From positions 1 through 57,808 of the forward strand of contig JBKCTV010000051.1 in NCBI GenBank assembly GCA_046318595.1: a DNA stretch of 57,808 nt. Direction: 5' to 3'. The position numbers and the translations under genes were made by a program. Shown here one piece after another: positions 26,201 to 34,162 of this stretch. The stretch's first letter is position 1. The number at the start of each line of letters is the position of its first letter. Under the pieces are notes generated by a model, which did no database searches, was not told the origin of the DNA, and saw only the letters and a program-made list of their open reading frames with translations. The DNA is from DAITMV01 sp046318595 (GTDB lineage Bacteria; Pseudomonadota; Gammaproteobacteria; Burkholderiales; Burkholderiaceae_B).

Positions 26201-26411
26201 GACGTCACTGGCCTTTATTCTAGGTGTCGTTCCGCTGGCGTTTTCAAGCGGCGCAGGTGCCGGAGCGCGTATCTCGGTCGGCACGGGCGTCATGGGCGGC
26301 ATGTTGGCTGCCACTTTTCTGGCGATATTTTTCGTGCCGTTGTTTTATAAAGTGATTACCGATCTGGGATCGCGCCGCCGCAGCGGCAACTCTAAGGGCG
26401 ACCGGGTATGA
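23292..26411 (+). CDS. RND multidrug efflux pump, HAE1 type (AcrB/MexB-like)
   Basis: This 1039-residue inner-membrane proton antiporter exports hydrophobic compounds. The N-terminus FFIDRPIFAAVLSIFIMLAG is typical of the HAE1 family. The proton-relay pair Asp-Asp is in GIVVDDAIVVLENVERIM, and the relay Lys lies in GLAAKNAILIVEYATLK. Twelve spans and two large periplasmic loops are evident. It lies 19 bases after the adaptor gene, and its stop overlaps the next gene start (ATGA). The substrates cannot be told from sequence. Confidence 0.96.
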   Translation: MFSKFFIDRPIFAAVLSIFIMLAGLASMRSLPIAQYPEIAPPVVQVRAFYPGASAEVIEQTVASPLENAINGVEHMLYMSSTSASNGAVEIQVTFDIGTDVDKAALNVNNRVKQADARLPQEVRRQGVTVEKGSSAFLQVLAFFSPDGRYDDFYISNYVTLNVLDRLKRIPGTTNVQIFGAKDYAMRIWLNPEKLAQLKLSTSDIARVINEQNAQFAAGKVGQNPNEAKQELVYTITAKGRLSEVHEFENIIVRINPDGSALHLRDVARVELGAKDYEFIGRVNGKPATLVGIFLQPGANALSVADEVKDTLTELKAKFPDGIQYAAPYDTTRFVSVSIREVVKTLAEAMVLVFIVVFVFLQNWRATLIPTLAVPVSLIGTFAGLYMLGYSINTLTLFGMVLAIGIVVDDAIVVLENVERIMRESHLSSREAAIQAMREVTGPVVAIVLVLCAVFVPIAFLGGLSGELYRQFAITIAIAVIISGIVALTLTPALCVLILKHAEHAPNRFFAKFNAGFEKVTDHYVGGVSWMIKRSGIAAILFILMVIVTAGLFKITPGSLVPDEDQGYYIGAVILPDGATLQRTDQIVNQVLDQIKANPANEYSIAFTGFDFLGGSYRNNAATIFVTQKHWDERKVSTKALVGELFGRTMGIKEALVLAFNPPPIFGLGTAGGFEFYIQNRGEGGPQKTAEVMQAFLAKANTDRELAGVQTLWRAGVPQLSVNVNREKAKSLGVPIDEVFNTLSATLGTYYVNDFNKYGRTWQVLMSADKGFRMKPEDIGAIYVRSDRGAMVPIQALADIKYAAGPDTLNRFNNLPAVKLLGQGAPGVSTGQAIAAVERIAQEVLPADFSYDWGGASFQEKKSSGTSGIALGLGVLMVFLILAAQYERWSLPLSVLLALPFGTFGALAAVWIRGLTNDVYFQIGLVTLLGLAAKNAILIVEYATLKRQEGRSSLQAATEAARLRFRPILMTSLAFILGVVPLAFSSGAGAGARISVGTGVMGGMLAATFLAIFFVPLFYKVITDLGSRRRSGNSKGDRV

Positions 26412-27922
26412 ATACGATGTTTATAGCCGGCCGAACCGGTTTATTGAGTCTTGCGGTTCTCGTGGCAGCCTGTAGCGCCTCGTCAGGCGACCGTCGGCCT
26501 GACCTTCGCTTGCCCGATCAGTGGGGGAAGGCGACGGGCGGCGACACCGCGATTGTGCCGACGGTTGCGATTCAATCGCTCGGCGATGACTGGTGGCGTG
26601 TGCTGCAGGATCGCCAGCTTGATCGCTTGATCGACGAGGCGCTTCGGCATAACGCGGATATCGCTTTGGCCGCCAGCCGTGTCGAGGAAGTCGGTGCCAA
26701 CCTCGGGAGCATTCGGGCGGATATTTTTCCTGTGTTCAGCGCCAGTCTGGGTGGCAATCGCACGCGCTCGACCCAGGCCGGCACCAATCCCCTGCCCCCG
26801 ACTTTTTCACCTTACACCAAATCGACCCGGGCAACGCTGAATGCAGCCTGGGAAGTCGATCTCTGGGGACGGCTGCGCAATGCCACCGAGGCAGCGCGTG
26901 GGCGACTGCTGGCCTCGGAAGCCGCGCGGCGCGGTGTTCGCCTGGCGGTAACGGCGCAAACCGCCCAGCTGTATTTCAGTATTCAAGCTCTCCAACAGCA
27001 GGAATCGACGACACGGGCCACCCTGGAAGGCCGGCAGTCGATTTACGAGTTGCAGAAGCAACGGCTGGATGCCGGTTTGAGCTCAGAGCTGGAATACAAG
27101 CAAAGTGAAGCCGAACTGGCCGCAGTCGCCGCTCAGTTACCGCAAATCGCTCAACAGCGAGCTACGACCGAAAACGCTTTGCGCGTTTTGCTCGGCCGCG
27201 ATCCCGACGATCTCTTCCGGACCAACCCCGAGCCTTTGTCGAGCGGTGATGCTGTGCCGGCGTTTCCCGCGTCCAATCAGTCCTCAACCAAACTGCCGCT
27301 GAATGCCATACCCTTATTGACGCCGGCAGGCCTGCCAGCGGAGTTATTGCTGCGTCGCCCTGATTTGCAGGAGGCCGAACAGTTGCTGCAAACAGCAGAT
27401 GCCGATCTGGCCGCCGCCCGTGCGGCGTTTTACCCACAAATCAGCCTGACCGGATTTTTGGGTAGCGAAAGTGCTGATTTGTCCAAACTGTTTACAGAGC
27501 CATCGAAAATTTTTCAGATTGCCGGTGCGTTGGCTCAACCGATCTTTCAAGGCGGCAAATTGCGGTTTTTCGAGAAAGCCGCGAGGGCGCGGCAGGAACA
27601 AGCCCTTACGACCTATCAGTCGACCATTCGCAATGCTTTTCGGGATGTGGCTGATGCCTTGGTCGTGCAAACGAGCTCTCGAGAGCGACTAGAGGCTGAG
27701 CGCCGGCGGGCGCATGCACTGGAAGAAGCGGTTCGGCTAGCTCAGTTACGCTACGATCAGGGGATTTCCAGCCAGATCGAGATTCTCGATGCGCAGCGTA
27801 ATTTTTTACAGGCGCAGCTGAACTTCAGCAATGCCTGGCAGGCACAGCGCATGGCCAGTATCGATTTGATAAAAGCCTTGGGCGGCGGCTGGCGGAACGA
27901 TGCCCAGTCTATAAGCAAATAA
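26408..27922 (+). CDS. RND efflux outer-membrane channel (OprM/NodT family)
   Basis: The 504-residue protein forms the TolC-like exit duct of the pump. A lipoprotein signal ends in LSLAVLVAACSAS. Two repeats of the outer-membrane efflux domain follow, with coiled-coil helices such as LDRLIDEALRHNADIALAAS and later YDQGISSQIEILDAQRNFLQ, both typical of the NodT group. The start overlaps the pump gene stop by four bases. Confidence 0.95.
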   Translation: MNTMFIAGRTGLLSLAVLVAACSASSGDRRPDLRLPDQWGKATGGDTAIVPTVAIQSLGDDWWRVLQDRQLDRLIDEALRHNADIALAASRVEEVGANLGSIRADIFPVFSASLGGNRTRSTQAGTNPLPPTFSPYTKSTRATLNAAWEVDLWGRLRNATEAARGRLLASEAARRGVRLAVTAQTAQLYFSIQALQQQESTTRATLEGRQSIYELQKQRLDAGLSSELEYKQSEAELAAVAAQLPQIAQQRATTENALRVLLGRDPDDLFRTNPEPLSSGDAVPAFPASNQSSTKLPLNAIPLLTPAGLPAELLLRRPDLQEAEQLLQTADADLAAARAAFYPQISLTGFLGSESADLSKLFTEPSKIFQIAGALAQPIFQGGKLRFFEKAARARQEQALTTYQSTIRNAFRDVADALVVQTSSRERLEAERRRAHALEEAVRLAQLRYDQGISSQIEILDAQRNFLQAQLNFSNAWQAQRMASIDLIKALGGGWRNDAQSISK

Positions 27923-27940
27923 CAAAAAAATAGAGTATTT

Positions 27941-27957
27941 GGCGGCATCAGGCCGCC
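27941..27957. other. Perfect GC hairpin between the efflux operon and the reductase gene
   Basis: GGCGGC ATCAG GCCGCC forms a six-base-pair GC stem with a five-base loop, 19 bases after the efflux operon stop. No T tract follows on the plus strand, so it is not a standard terminator for that operon. Confidence 0.4.
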
Positions 27958-28006
27958 GGTGCTCGGCTATCATGGCAGCCATTGTTTACAATCTGCCAGC
28001 ATCGTT

Positions 28007-28783
28007 ATGTCCAATCTGATTGAAGAACGCGTCACCAGTGTCCGCCACTGGAACGATACACTGTTCAGCTTCACCACCACGCGCGATGCCTCTCTGCGTT
28101 TTCACAACGGTCACTTCGTCATGATCGGCTTATCGGTCGATGGTAAGCCGTTATTGCGCGCCTACAGTATTGCCAGCGCAAATTATGAAGAGCAATTGGA
28201 GTTTTTCAGCATCAAAGTGCCCGATGGCAAGCTGACATCCCGCCTACAGCATCTACAGGTAGGCGACACCTTGCTGGTCGGTCGCAAGCCCACCGGCACT
28301 TTGGTCATCGACGATGTCAAATCCGGCAAACACCTGTATCTGCTGGGTACTGGAACCGGCTTGGCGCCATTCATGAGCATCATCAAAGACCCAGACACCT
28401 ACGAGCGTTTCGAAAAAGTCATCGTGGTGCACGGTGTGCGTCTGGTCAGCGAGTTGGCGTATGCCGATTACATTACCGAGGAGTTACCGAACAATGAATT
28501 TTTCGGTGACGTCGTCCGTGAAAAATTGATTTATTACCCGACCGTCACCCGCGAAGCATTTCGCAATCAGGGACGCATGACCGAGTTAATGGAAAACGGC
28601 AAGCTGTTTTCCGATATTGGCTTACCGCCGCTCGATCCTGCGCACGACCGCGCCATGATCTGTGGCAGCCCCAGCATGCTGGCAGACCTGCGCGGAATTC
28701 TGGACGCCCGCGGCCTAGTCGCGTCGCCTGGGGTGGGTCAGCCAGGCGACTATGTGTTCGAACGGGCGTTCGTCGAAAAATAA
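28007..28783 (+). CDS. fpr: Ferredoxin/flavodoxin-NADP reductase
   Basis: The 258-residue enzyme moves electrons between NADPH and ferredoxin or flavodoxin through FAD. The FAD-binding motif is LLRAYSIASANYEEQLEFFS, the NADP-binding motif is YLLGTGTGLAPFMSIIKD, and the C-terminus PGDYVFERAFVEK is the subclass signature. The ATG at 28007 is chosen because upstream sequence does not match the family. It runs separately from the efflux operon. Confidence 0.94.
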   Translation: MSNLIEERVTSVRHWNDTLFSFTTTRDASLRFHNGHFVMIGLSVDGKPLLRAYSIASANYEEQLEFFSIKVPDGKLTSRLQHLQVGDTLLVGRKPTGTLVIDDVKSGKHLYLLGTGTGLAPFMSIIKDPDTYERFEKVIVVHGVRLVSELAYADYITEELPNNEFFGDVVREKLIYYPTVTREAFRNQGRMTELMENGKLFSDIGLPPLDPAHDRAMICGSPSMLADLRGILDARGLVASPGVGQPGDYVFERAFVEK

Positions 28784-28795
28784 GGCGCCGAACGC

Positions 28796-29272
28796 TCAGC
28801 CGGGTGCGGATGCGGCGTATTTTGCTTGCAAATTATCGAGAAACCGCTGGGCGAGTGTGTCGAAAATACCTTGGACCAATGAACCGGCCTTGCTGCGTAA
28901 CAGGCTCGGGACATTGACATCGCGCAGCTCGCCTTTGATGAGGACCTGAGCCGTAATATCGCCGTCCTGGCCGGTGAATTTGAATTGACCGCTAAGGCCG
29001 GCGTTGCCTTGTCCGGGCACCGCTTCGAAACTCAGTGTCTGATTATTATCGGAGGTGGTGTAATCGGCGACGAATTCGACCACATGGGTCATTCCCATCG
29101 TGCCGATCGGCTTCAGTTTCCAGCGATAAACCTTGGCTTGTTCGTTGATGAGCGTATCGCGCTCGGGAAATAATTCGAGCACTGGCAGTACTTCGGTTAA
29201 ATCTTTTCTGATCAACTCGAGTGAAACCGTTAGTTTGGCGGTGCGATCGGTCGAAAGTCGTAGGTTCATCAT
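28796..29272 (-). CDS. SRPBCC/START-like fold protein, uncharacterised
   Basis: This protein of about 158 residues resembles lipid- or ligand-binding SRPBCC-fold proteins: LELFPERDTLINEQ and WKLKPIGTMGMTHVVEFVAD in the central sheet, and a long C-terminal helix GSLVQGIFDTLAQRFLDNLQ. No signal peptide is present. An ATG pair at 29272/29269 follows GGA; an ATG at 29284 is also possible. It converges with the fpr gene, 12 bases apart. The ligand is unknown and the family assignment is tentative. Confidence 0.6.
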   Translation of the reverse strand: MMNLRLSTDRTAKLTVSLELIRKDLTEVLPVLELFPERDTLINEQAKVYRWKLKPIGTMGMTHVVEFVADYTTSDNNQTLSFEAVPGQGNAGLSGQFKFTGQDGDITAQVLIKGELRDVNVPSLLRSKAGSLVQGIFDTLAQRFLDNLQAKYAASAPG

Positions 29273-29406
29273 GATTCCATTCATTGAGTATCAAAAGATT
29301 CTACAAACCACGTTGTAATTATTCAACAAAATTGAGGGGGGCGTCACCCACATGCGTCAGGTGAGTGGCTACAATCGGACTATTCAAATAAAAACAGGCG
29401 CTTTCC

Positions 29407-30024
29407 GTGAAAGTCATCGTTACAGCAAGCCGCAAAGGCGGTGTAGGTAAATCGACCCTGACTGCGAACCTAGCCGTTGCGGCGGGGCTGAGCAAGCATG
29501 CGAAAGTGGCGATCATCGATCTTGACCCGCAAGGCTCGCTGGTACATTGGCGGGAAATCCGTCAGGTCGATGGTCCGATAGTACAGGCAGCCACACCGAA
29601 AAAGCTTAAAACAGACCTGGCTAGATTGGCGAAGGCAGGCATTACACATGCGCTAATCGATATGCCGCCTTATGACAAGGAATGGGTCAGCGACATCATG
29701 CGCATGGCCGACCTCATCGTCGTGCCGACCAAGGCAAGTCCACTAGACCTCCACAGTGTATCGGCGACGCTCGATAGTCTGCGACAGGCTGACAAACCGA
29801 TGATCTGGATCATTAACAACGCTTCTTCGCGGGCCCACAATATCGCGGATACGGTGGCCAGAGAGCTAGTTCGATTTGCTCCGGTATGTCCACAAAAAAT
29901 TCATGAGAGAACGGATTTCATATTGGCCATGGGTGAAGGAAAGTCGGTCGTCGAGACAAAGCCGAAAGGGCCATCGGCCAAAGAAATTTTGGCTGCATGG
30001 AAATTCGTCGCTGGCAAACTTTAA
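29407..30024 (+). CDS. Orphan ParA/MinD-type ATPase
   Basis: The 205-residue protein has the deviant Walker A KGGVGKSTLTANLAVAAG, switch region AIIDLDPQGSLVHW and THALIDMPPYDKEWVSD, and LIVVPTKASPLDLHSV. This is the short ParA form with no N-terminal DNA-binding domain, often carried by plasmids and islands. No ParB-like gene or parS-like repeat is nearby, so partition cannot be claimed. A TACAAT at 29370-29375 may be its -10 box. It is convergent with the nuclease gene. Confidence 0.88.
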   Translation: MKVIVTASRKGGVGKSTLTANLAVAAGLSKHAKVAIIDLDPQGSLVHWREIRQVDGPIVQAATPKKLKTDLARLAKAGITHALIDMPPYDKEWVSDIMRMADLIVVPTKASPLDLHSVSATLDSLRQADKPMIWIINNASSRAHNIADTVARELVRFAPVCPQKIHERTDFILAMGEGKSVVETKPKGPSAKEILAAWKFVAGKL

Positions 30025-30051
30025 ACCGTTCGTGTCGGGCAAACAGTCTCA

Positions 30052-30639
30052 TCAACGCAGTGCCTTTGCATCATATGGTACTGCGTGCTCCCAGTGCGTT
30101 TCGAAATTTTTACGGTAGAGCGTGCCCAATGCAGGGTGATTCCAATTCACCAAGACGTTCTCCGCGTTTTTTGACTGCGCCGCCTTCGTGTAATTGAAAC
30201 TGCCGGTTTGCACCGTTTTTTCGTCGACTTCGATGGTTTTCGAGTGCTGAATCGCATGGCGGGAATCTATCCGCAGCGGCACCCCTTGATTCGCTAGAAA
30301 AGTGGCTGAAGAGTATTGCGCAGTCTGCTGACTTTTATCGAGCACGATGCGTACGGCGACCCCACGCTTCAAGGCTGTGACCAAGGCCTGGGCGATCGGA
30401 GCTGAGGTGAAACTGTAGCCCAGAACACAAATTGATTTTTGCGCCGACTCGATGACTTTGACGACTAAATCCGTTCCCGCACCGTTCGGGCTGAAAGCAA
30501 TTTCGAGCTGGCCCTGCGCCGGCAAAATACTGCTCATGGCTGCTGTATCCGCCCAACAGCCTGAACTGATGACGGGCAGTCCGATCAATAACAGTTTGGC
30601 AAACCTGTAAGTCTGCAAGCAACGTTGAAATTTCACCAC
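30052..30639 (-). CDS. Secreted Nuc-type endonuclease of the phospholipase D superfamily
   Basis: The 195-residue protein has a signal sequence (AKLLLIGLPVISSGCWA), then one PLD domain. The HKD motif is present as IQHSKTIEVDEKTVQTGSFN, with His, Lys and Asp correctly spaced, matching plasmid Nuc endonucleases that work as dimers. A Cys in ISSGCWA may be a lipidation site. It should act in the periplasm on DNA or phospholipid. It converges on the ParA gene. Confidence 0.85.
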   Translation of the reverse strand: MVKFQRCLQTYRFAKLLLIGLPVISSGCWADTAAMSSILPAQGQLEIAFSPNGAGTDLVVKVIESAQKSICVLGYSFTSAPIAQALVTALKRGVAVRIVLDKSQQTAQYSSATFLANQGVPLRIDSRHAIQHSKTIEVDEKTVQTGSFNYTKAAQSKNAENVLVNWNHPALGTLYRKNFETHWEHAVPYDAKALR

Positions 30640-30716
30640 AAAGCCCTGGATCGAATAACTGTTTTTATGTACAGTGCTGATTGTAAGAACAGATTCGATT
30701 TTACAGGAAATCAGCC

Positions 30717-30938
30717 ATGAATATAAGCCGTGAAGCCAAAGTCTGGGCCACCGTCTGCATCATGTGGGCTTTGGTCTGTACATTTTACTTGGGTGACTTT
30801 GCGCAGGATTGGTTCGCAAAGGTACTCGTGGATCCCAACCCACGTTATTGGGCAATGGATGTTCAGCGCATCAATTTCTTACTGTACAGCTCCCTGCCCG
30901 GGGCACTCGCGCTTATCAAGGGTTGGCGAGCTTTCTAG
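30717..30938 (+). CDS. Small membrane protein, unknown
   Basis: I do not recognise this 73-residue protein. It has two probable membrane spans, VWATVCIMWALVCTFYLG and INFLLYSSLPGALALI, linked by a short polar loop rich in aromatic residues. AGGAAAT precedes the ATG. Its last 60 bases overlap, on the other strand, the end of the amino-acid permease gene, so the two genes converge through each other. It may be a real gene or a chance frame. Confidence 0.5.
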   Translation: MNISREAKVWATVCIMWALVCTFYLGDFAQDWFAKVLVDPNPRYWAMDVQRINFLLYSSLPGALALIKGWRAF

Positions 30939-31982
30939 GCGCCGGCCAAAGCTCGACAGGCCGAAGCACATCAGCCAATAAATCAAAGCGACGAAAAGGT
31001 AAGCCTCGAGGTAAAAGCTGCGCCATTGGGGATCGCCACCGATAGCCAAAGATAGACTGCCAGTCAGCTCATACAGACCTACTACAGTGACCAAAGCCGA
31101 ATCTTTGAGGATGCTTATGAAGCTGTTGACCAAAGCGGGAATACTTTTCCTGAAAGCTTGTGGCCAAACAATGTGGCGCTGTACCTGCCAATACCGCATG
31201 CCCAGTGCTCTGCCGGCTTCCACTTGTTGAAAAGACACAGCCTGCAAACCACTGCGAATGACTTCAGCCAGATAAGCACCGGCGAACAGGCCCATGGCGA
31301 TGATGACTCTTTGCAGCTTGGTATTGGTTTGTGTATTGTCCGGAAAGATCAATGGATAGACGAGCGATGCGACAAAGAGGACGGCGACTAGCGGAACCCC
31401 GCGCAGTAGATCTATAAAAACACCCGCTGCGCGCGCCACTAAGCGTGTAGAGGATCGCCGCAACAGTGCCAGCAGCAAACCGATCGGCAAACCAATAAAC
31501 AAGGTCCCAAGGCTGATATACAGCGTCAGCGGCAGACCGCCCCATTGATTACTCGAAACGACCGGTAAACCGAAGCGTCCGATTTCGATACCGTGCATGA
31601 TCGTCAGGCTTGCGGCGATCAAACTCAAGCTCATTCCCCAAGCAAAGCGCCTGGAAGGCCGCAAGTATAAATTCAGTGCCGCCAGAAGTATCAGGGCACT
31701 GGCCGATGCCGGACGCCAGTGATACTCGGCCGGATACCGGCCCCACAAAATGACGGCGTGTTTTTCCGTGATCACGCCCCAGCATGCGCCTCCCAAACGT
31801 CGGCAAGCTTCTAAATCAGCAGACCAGATCGCCTTCCAAACCGCCCAGCCGAGTCCTTGCCAAACGAGCCAAGCCACTGCGCATGCCAGCAACCATGAAA
31901 AGGCGAACTGCATGGGATGATTTTTACCCATCAGCCGCCAAGCGGCCCAGAGCGAAAGTCGACCTGCGTATCGATGGTTCAT
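30879..31982 (-). CDS. aapM: General amino-acid ABC transporter permease, AapM-like
   Basis: This is the second inner-membrane permease of an AapJQMP/BztABCD-type importer. The 367-residue protein has the subfamily's long N-terminal part (LEACRRLGGACWGVITEKHA, then LWGRYPAEYHWRP) and the permease core with EAA-loop EAGRALGMRYWQVQRHIVWPQ. The ATG at 31982 shares one base with the aapQ stop; a TTG one codon earlier is less likely. The ATPase gene aapP that normally follows is absent here. Confidence 0.9.
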   Translation of the reverse strand: MNHRYAGRLSLWAAWRLMGKNHPMQFAFSWLLACAVAWLVWQGLGWAVWKAIWSADLEACRRLGGACWGVITEKHAVILWGRYPAEYHWRPASASALILLAALNLYLRPSRRFAWGMSLSLIAASLTIMHGIEIGRFGLPVVSSNQWGGLPLTLYISLGTLFIGLPIGLLLALLRRSSTRLVARAAGVFIDLLRGVPLVAVLFVASLVYPLIFPDNTQTNTKLQRVIIAMGLFAGAYLAEVIRSGLQAVSFQQVEAGRALGMRYWQVQRHIVWPQAFRKSIPALVNSFISILKDSALVTVVGLYELTGSLSLAIGGDPQWRSFYLEAYLFVALIYWLMCFGLSSFGRRLESSPTLDKRECPGQGAVQ

Positions 31983-32974
31983 CAACGCACATCCTCAAGG
32001 CCGCGCAGTGCAACGCGCCGATTATAAAAGTTTAAAATGCCGCTCGTCACGATCGACAGGAGCAGGTACACAGCCATCGTAGTTAGCACGCATTCCAGCG
32101 CCCGGCCCGTCTGATTGATCACAGTATTCGATACAGCCATGAGCTCCGGATACCCGATGGCCACCGCCAGGCTTGAATTCTTCGTCAGGTTCAGCAACTG
32201 ATTGCTCAGTGAGGGCACAATCATTTTCATAGCCTGGGGAAACACCACGAATCGCCGCACTTGCCGTGGCGTCAGCCCCAGTCCTTGGGCCGCATGAACC
32301 TGCCCCGAACGAACCGACAAAAGACCGCCGCGTATGATTTCAGCAATATAAGCAGCCGTGTACGTAGTGAGCGCCAACCACAGCGCCAGGAACTCGGGCG
32401 ACAAAACCCAACCACCGGCATGACCAAATCGCGTCGTTTTCGGGGAATCCACGGCCCAGCTCAGGGGCGGTCCGGCGATGTACACCGCAGGAACATGCAA
32501 GCCGCCTTTATCGAGCACCACATTACCCAGCATCCAGGGCTGTAAATTGTCCGGCAGGCCTTGTGCCATGCTGAAATACCAGGCTAAGACCAGCAAAAGC
32601 AAAGGCAAGTTTCTCAATAGCTCGACATAACCTGTACCCAGCACGCGTAACACAGGGCTCAGCGATAAACGACATAGCGCTACCACCGTTCCCAGCAGGA
32701 CAGCGCCTACGATCGCCAGCATCGAAACCTTCAGCGTGTTTAATAACCCGGCGACAAAGGCTCGCGTCACGCTCATCTGCAAGTCATACGGAATCAGCGT
32801 TTCACTGAGGCCAAACCCTGCAGGGTTGCGAAAAAAGTCCCATCCGAGCGGAATACCGCTGTGCTGAAAAAGCCTAATCGCCAGACTGCCGATTATTATT
32901 ACGACGACCAGCAAAACGGTCCCTGCCAGCCAGTCATGCCAACTGCTCTTTTGAATAAGCAAAAGCCGGATCAT
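31982..32974 (-). CDS. aapQ: General amino-acid ABC transporter permease, AapQ-like
   Basis: The 330-residue permease pairs with AapM. It shows the family's periplasmic segment (GIPLGWDFFRNPAGFGLSET), and the EAA-loop AAQGLGLTPRQVRRFVVFPQ that contacts the ATPase. About eight spans are present. The ATG at 32974 comes four bases after the aapJ stop; the open frame to 32998 overlaps aapJ and is not needed. Confidence 0.9.
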   Translation of the reverse strand: MIRLLLIQKSSWHDWLAGTVLLVVVIIIGSLAIRLFQHSGIPLGWDFFRNPAGFGLSETLIPYDLQMSVTRAFVAGLLNTLKVSMLAIVGAVLLGTVVALCRLSLSPVLRVLGTGYVELLRNLPLLLLVLAWYFSMAQGLPDNLQPWMLGNVVLDKGGLHVPAVYIAGPPLSWAVDSPKTTRFGHAGGWVLSPEFLALWLALTTYTAAYIAEIIRGGLLSVRSGQVHAAQGLGLTPRQVRRFVVFPQAMKMIVPSLSNQLLNLTKNSSLAVAIGYPELMAVSNTVINQTGRALECVLTTMAVYLLLSIVTSGILNFYNRRVALRGLEDVR

Positions 32975-32978
32975 CGAC

Positions 32979-34034
32979 TCAGCGCAGCGGCGGCGCATAT
33001 ATCAACCCGCCCTGGTTCCATAAGCGATTGACACCGCGTGGCAAATGCAACGCAGACCCTGCGCCCAGGTTTCGATCAAACATTTCGCCGTAATTGCCAA
33101 CGGCTCGAATGACGCGCCAGGACCAGGCTTTATCCAAACCGAGCGGTTTGCCCAAATCGTCACCCTCGCCCAATAAACGGCGTATGGCAAAATTATTGCC
33201 GGTTCGCAGCTGTTCGGCGTTGGCTTGCGTGATGCCGAGCTCCTCCGCTTCGATCAATGCAAAAATCACCCACTTGACTATCGCAAACCACTCGTCGTCG
33301 CCGCGTCGCACCAGCGGACCAAGAGGCTCTTTGGAAATTTGCTCGGGTAATAAATTATAATCGTCCGGATTGGTGGCTTGTTTATATTTGAGTCCGGCCA
33401 AGGCCGACATATCCGTGGAAAAAACCTGGCACCGCCCCGCAAAAAATGCTTTGAACGCGGCTTCGAAGCCATCGAACACGATTGCTTTGAATGGAATTTG
33501 CCGACTGCGAAAATAGTCGGCGAGGTTTTTCTCATTGTTGGTGCCCGCTTGAACACAAATGTCCGCATTGACAAGCTCGGCCGCATGCTTGACCCGGTGT
33601 TTCTTGTGGATCAAAAAGCCTTGGCCATCGTAATAGGTAATCGCAGTGAAATGCAGACCGAGCGCTGCATCGCGTACTAGGTTCCAGCTAGTATTTCGCG
33701 CCAGAAGGTCTACCTCGCCGGCTTGCAAAGTTGTAAAACGTTGCTGTGAATTGAGCGGAACATAGGTTACGCGACCCGCATCGCCCAGCACGGCCGCAGC
33801 TACGGCGCGACATGTATCGACATCGAAACCACTCCACTGTCCTTGGCTGTTCACCGCCGAAAACCCGGGCACGCCCGTACTGACCCCACAGCGTAGATTG
33901 GCGCGCTGACGAATGCCATCCAAGGTTTTACCGGCCCAGGCAGCTTCGCCGCAGGCGAAAAGCAGTAGCGAAACAGCTCCGTGCGTCAACAGCGAGTGAC
34001 GCGCTCGCCAGCCTGCCCGTATGCGGTTAATCAT
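32979..34034 (-). CDS. aapJ: General amino-acid ABC transporter periplasmic binding protein, AapJ-like
   Basis: The 351-residue protein captures amino acids in the periplasm. A signal peptide (LLTHGAVSLLLFACGEAAWA) is followed by the family opening TLDGIRQRANLRCGVSTGVP, the ligand-binding stretch WSGFDVDTCRAVAAAVLGDA, and the C-terminal region NYGEMFDRNLG. It is first in the group aapJ-aapQ-aapM. AapJ-type proteins bind a broad set of polar amino acids. Confidence 0.92.
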   Translation of the reverse strand: MINRIRAGWRARHSLLTHGAVSLLLFACGEAAWAGKTLDGIRQRANLRCGVSTGVPGFSAVNSQGQWSGFDVDTCRAVAAAVLGDAGRVTYVPLNSQQRFTTLQAGEVDLLARNTSWNLVRDAALGLHFTAITYYDGQGFLIHKKHRVKHAAELVNADICVQAGTNNEKNLADYFRSRQIPFKAIVFDGFEAAFKAFFAGRCQVFSTDMSALAGLKYKQATNPDDYNLLPEQISKEPLGPLVRRGDDEWFAIVKWVIFALIEAEELGITQANAEQLRTGNNFAIRRLLGEGDDLGKPLGLDKAWSWRVIRAVGNYGEMFDRNLGAGSALHLPRGVNRLWNQGGLIYAPPLR

Positions 34035-34162
34035 GGTTGTCGTTGTAGTTTTGAATAACAGCCAGTTTACCCGGTAATTTGGCCTTTAAAAATGAAGCGC
34101 CGGCTTCAAGAATCGGCGACGTTCGTCGTTAAAATAAATGATGAATAAAAAGAGTGATGCGT

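Noticed and set aside
27941..27957. Terminator of the efflux operon
   Set aside because: The hairpin is good, but no T tract follows on the plus strand, so it is listed only as a hairpin.
29407..30639. ParA plus nuclease as a new defence or partition system
   Set aside because: The genes converge rather than form an operon, no ParB or sensor gene is present, and nothing else in the vicinity supports a defence role.
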